From positions 32,017,064-32,081,063 of the forward strand of contig CM054177.1 of NCBI GenBank assembly GCA_028829895.1: a DNA stretch of 64,000 nt. Reading direction: 5' to 3'. The stretch is from Sinotaia quadrata. Its lineage: Eukaryota; Mollusca; Gastropoda; Architaenioglossa; Viviparidae. Of the stretch, positions 62,595-64,000 are shown piece after piece (the stretch's first letter is position 1; each line of letters starts with the position of its first letter). A model generated the notes under the pieces. It was not told the DNA's origin. It saw only the letters and a list, made by a program, of their open reading frames with translations, and ran no database searches. A program made the translations under genes and the position numbers.

Positions 62595-62985
62595 GTAGGA
62601 AAGACCTCAAGCTAGCTTGATGGGTGGTAGATTAAAGACCCCAAGCTAGCTTGATGGGTGGTAGATTAAAGACCCCAAGCTAGCTTGATGGGTGGTAGAT
62701 TAAAGACCCCAAGCTAGCTTGATGGGTGGTAGATTAAAGACCCCAAGCTAGCTTGATGGGTGGTAGATTAAAGACCCCAAGCTAGCTTGATGGGTGGTAG
62801 ATTAAAGACCCCAAGCTAGCTTGATGGGTGGTAGATTAAAGACCCCAAGCTAGCTTGATGGGTGGTAGATTAAAGACCCCAAGCTAGCTTGATGGGTGGT
62901 AGATTAAAGACCCCAAGCTAGCTTGATGGGTGGTAGATTAAAGACCCCAAGCTAGCTTGATGGGTAGTAGATTAAAGACCCCAAG
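62595..62985. repeat. 34-bp, almost perfect minisatellite
   Basis: Twelve units of GACCCCAAGCTAGCTTGATG plus GGTGGTAGATTAAA, nearly identical. AAGCTAGCTT is a perfect palindrome. Decayed units follow to about 63180. Confidence 0.95.
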
Positions 62986-63321
62986 TTAACTTTCTCTCAT
63001 ATACACCACGATGGTCTGTAGATTAAGGCCCCAAGCAAACTTTGTTTCATATACACCTGATGGTGGTATATTAATGACCCCAAGCTAGCTTTCTTTCATA
63101 TACACTTGGTGGTAGATTAAAGAATTCCCCCCCCCCCCAAGTTAGCTTTGTTTCATACACATCAGATGATTGTAGATTAAAGGCCCAAATCCTAATTAAT
63201 GTACATGTTAACGATATGTGTCTGACCTAAACAAACTTCTGACACCTGCATTGCAAAACAAAATGTTTTATATTTAAGTGCTGTTGATTCACAAATAACC
63301 AAAAACGTGTTTCCTACACAC

Positions 63322-63441
63322 CTGGTGCCGATAATTTATGTAGCCATTGGAGCCGGCGACAAGCAGTGCCCAGTGTTTTCCCTCCTGACAACTGACCACG
63401 CCTGCAAGGCAGAGCAACAAAAGTACCTTCAGGAAGTCCAT
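63322..63441 (-). CDS. Second copy of legumain exon 1 (distal, possible alternative first exon)
   Basis: The same 40 codons as the exon at 41730-41849, with only a handful of base differences and one amino-acid change: GYINY instead of GYDNY, next to the catalytic Asn. The reading frame, phase 0 and GTGTGT donor are intact. About 14 bp of intron (GTGTGTAGGAAAC) are also shared, then similarity stops. The bases before ATGG read CGCACAG, a possible splice acceptor. No other legumain exon lies between this copy and 41.8 kb, so it either splices to exon 2 at 35641 as an alternative start or is a stranded duplicate. Function is inferred only. Confidence 0.8.
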
Positions 63442-63789
63442 CTGTGCGACTTATGGTTTACCCTTTCCAAGCAGTACTGATGTGTCCACCACGTCCAGAG
63501 AGAGCTGAAAGTTATGATAAGTATATTTCTTGCTTTCAAAAAACCTCTCTTCACTCGTCACTGAGTTGTATGCTTACAACGAGCCAGAGGTGAGGGCTAT
63601 TTATCGTTGTTGTTTGATTTTCTACTTTTATAAAACTTTATTAACTTGTAACTGAGTGTCACTGCAATAGTGTTCTTCTCTCTCTCCAGCCTCTTAGACG
63701 TCTCGAGTGCCTATTGGCGAAGAGCACACGTTAAATCTACTAACCATATTTAACAATTGCTATCCGATCTCTTCCACGTTTGACTTATA

Positions 63790-64000
63790 ACAATCACAAT
63801 TACTTTCAGACAGTTCTGACAATCACAATTACTTTCAGACAGTTCTGACAATCACATTCAGACAGTTATGACAATCATATGAACTATCAGAGAGTGTGGC
63901 AATCACATGAACTTTCAGACAGTTATGACTGTCACATGTACATTCAGACAGTTGTGACAATTACAATTACCTTCAGACAGCTATAACAATCACACATTAC
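63790..64000. repeat. About 29-bp degenerate minisatellite at the window end
   Basis: Seven units of TCAGACAGTTATGACAATCA; it runs off the window. Confidence 0.85.

Overview
This window looks like animal nuclear DNA. It is AT-rich and intron-rich, with no sign of bacterial gene packing. The cathepsin-like gene is of metazoan legumain type, and the mobile elements are Ty3/gypsy-, hAT- and Helitron-like. A lophotrochozoan, perhaps a mollusc, is my best guess from the flavour of the legumain protein, but the sequence does not settle the species.

The one clear host gene is a complete legumain (asparaginyl endopeptidase) on the minus strand. I could place 13 coding exons, from the start codon at 41849 to the stop at 6018. 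All introns have GT...AG ends and the exon phases match. The product is 436 residues with catalytic Asn36, His144 and Cys185. A second, nearly identical copy of coding exon 1 lies upstream at 63322-63441. It could be an alternative first exon.

Intron 8 holds a complete LTR retrotransposon (16024-24206, plus strand, antisense to legumain). Its two 1515-bp LTRs look identical and are flanked by the 5-bp duplication TGTAC. The single 1436-codon gag-pol frame has integrase BEFORE reverse transcriptase, the unusual Gmr1-like order. It inserted 5 bp into the intron, yet left the first six bases of the splice donor (GTACAT) unchanged.

Intron 5 holds a decayed copy of dynein light chain LC8 (27690-27896) and a 2241-bp hAT element (29460-31700) with 15-bp inverted ends and an 8-bp target duplication. 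The hAT element carries a Q/T-rich reading frame, not a recognisable transposase. Further right are an inverted pair of about 1.5-kb dispersed repeats (7750-9198 and 42944-44745), a frameshifted Helitron/Pif1-type helicase remnant (52901-53400) and a broken Q/T-rich coding remnant (55.1-56.9 kb).

Most of the remaining sequence is tandem repeats: more than fifty minisatellite arrays, mostly with 25-55 bp units. The most striking observation is that several arrays in legumain introns begin at an exon edge, so each unit carries a copy of the real splice site and a few coding bases. This is clear for the acceptors of exons 2 and 11 and the donors of exons 5 and 6, and likely for the donor of exon 10. 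The introns are thus filled with decoy splice sites cloned from the true ones.
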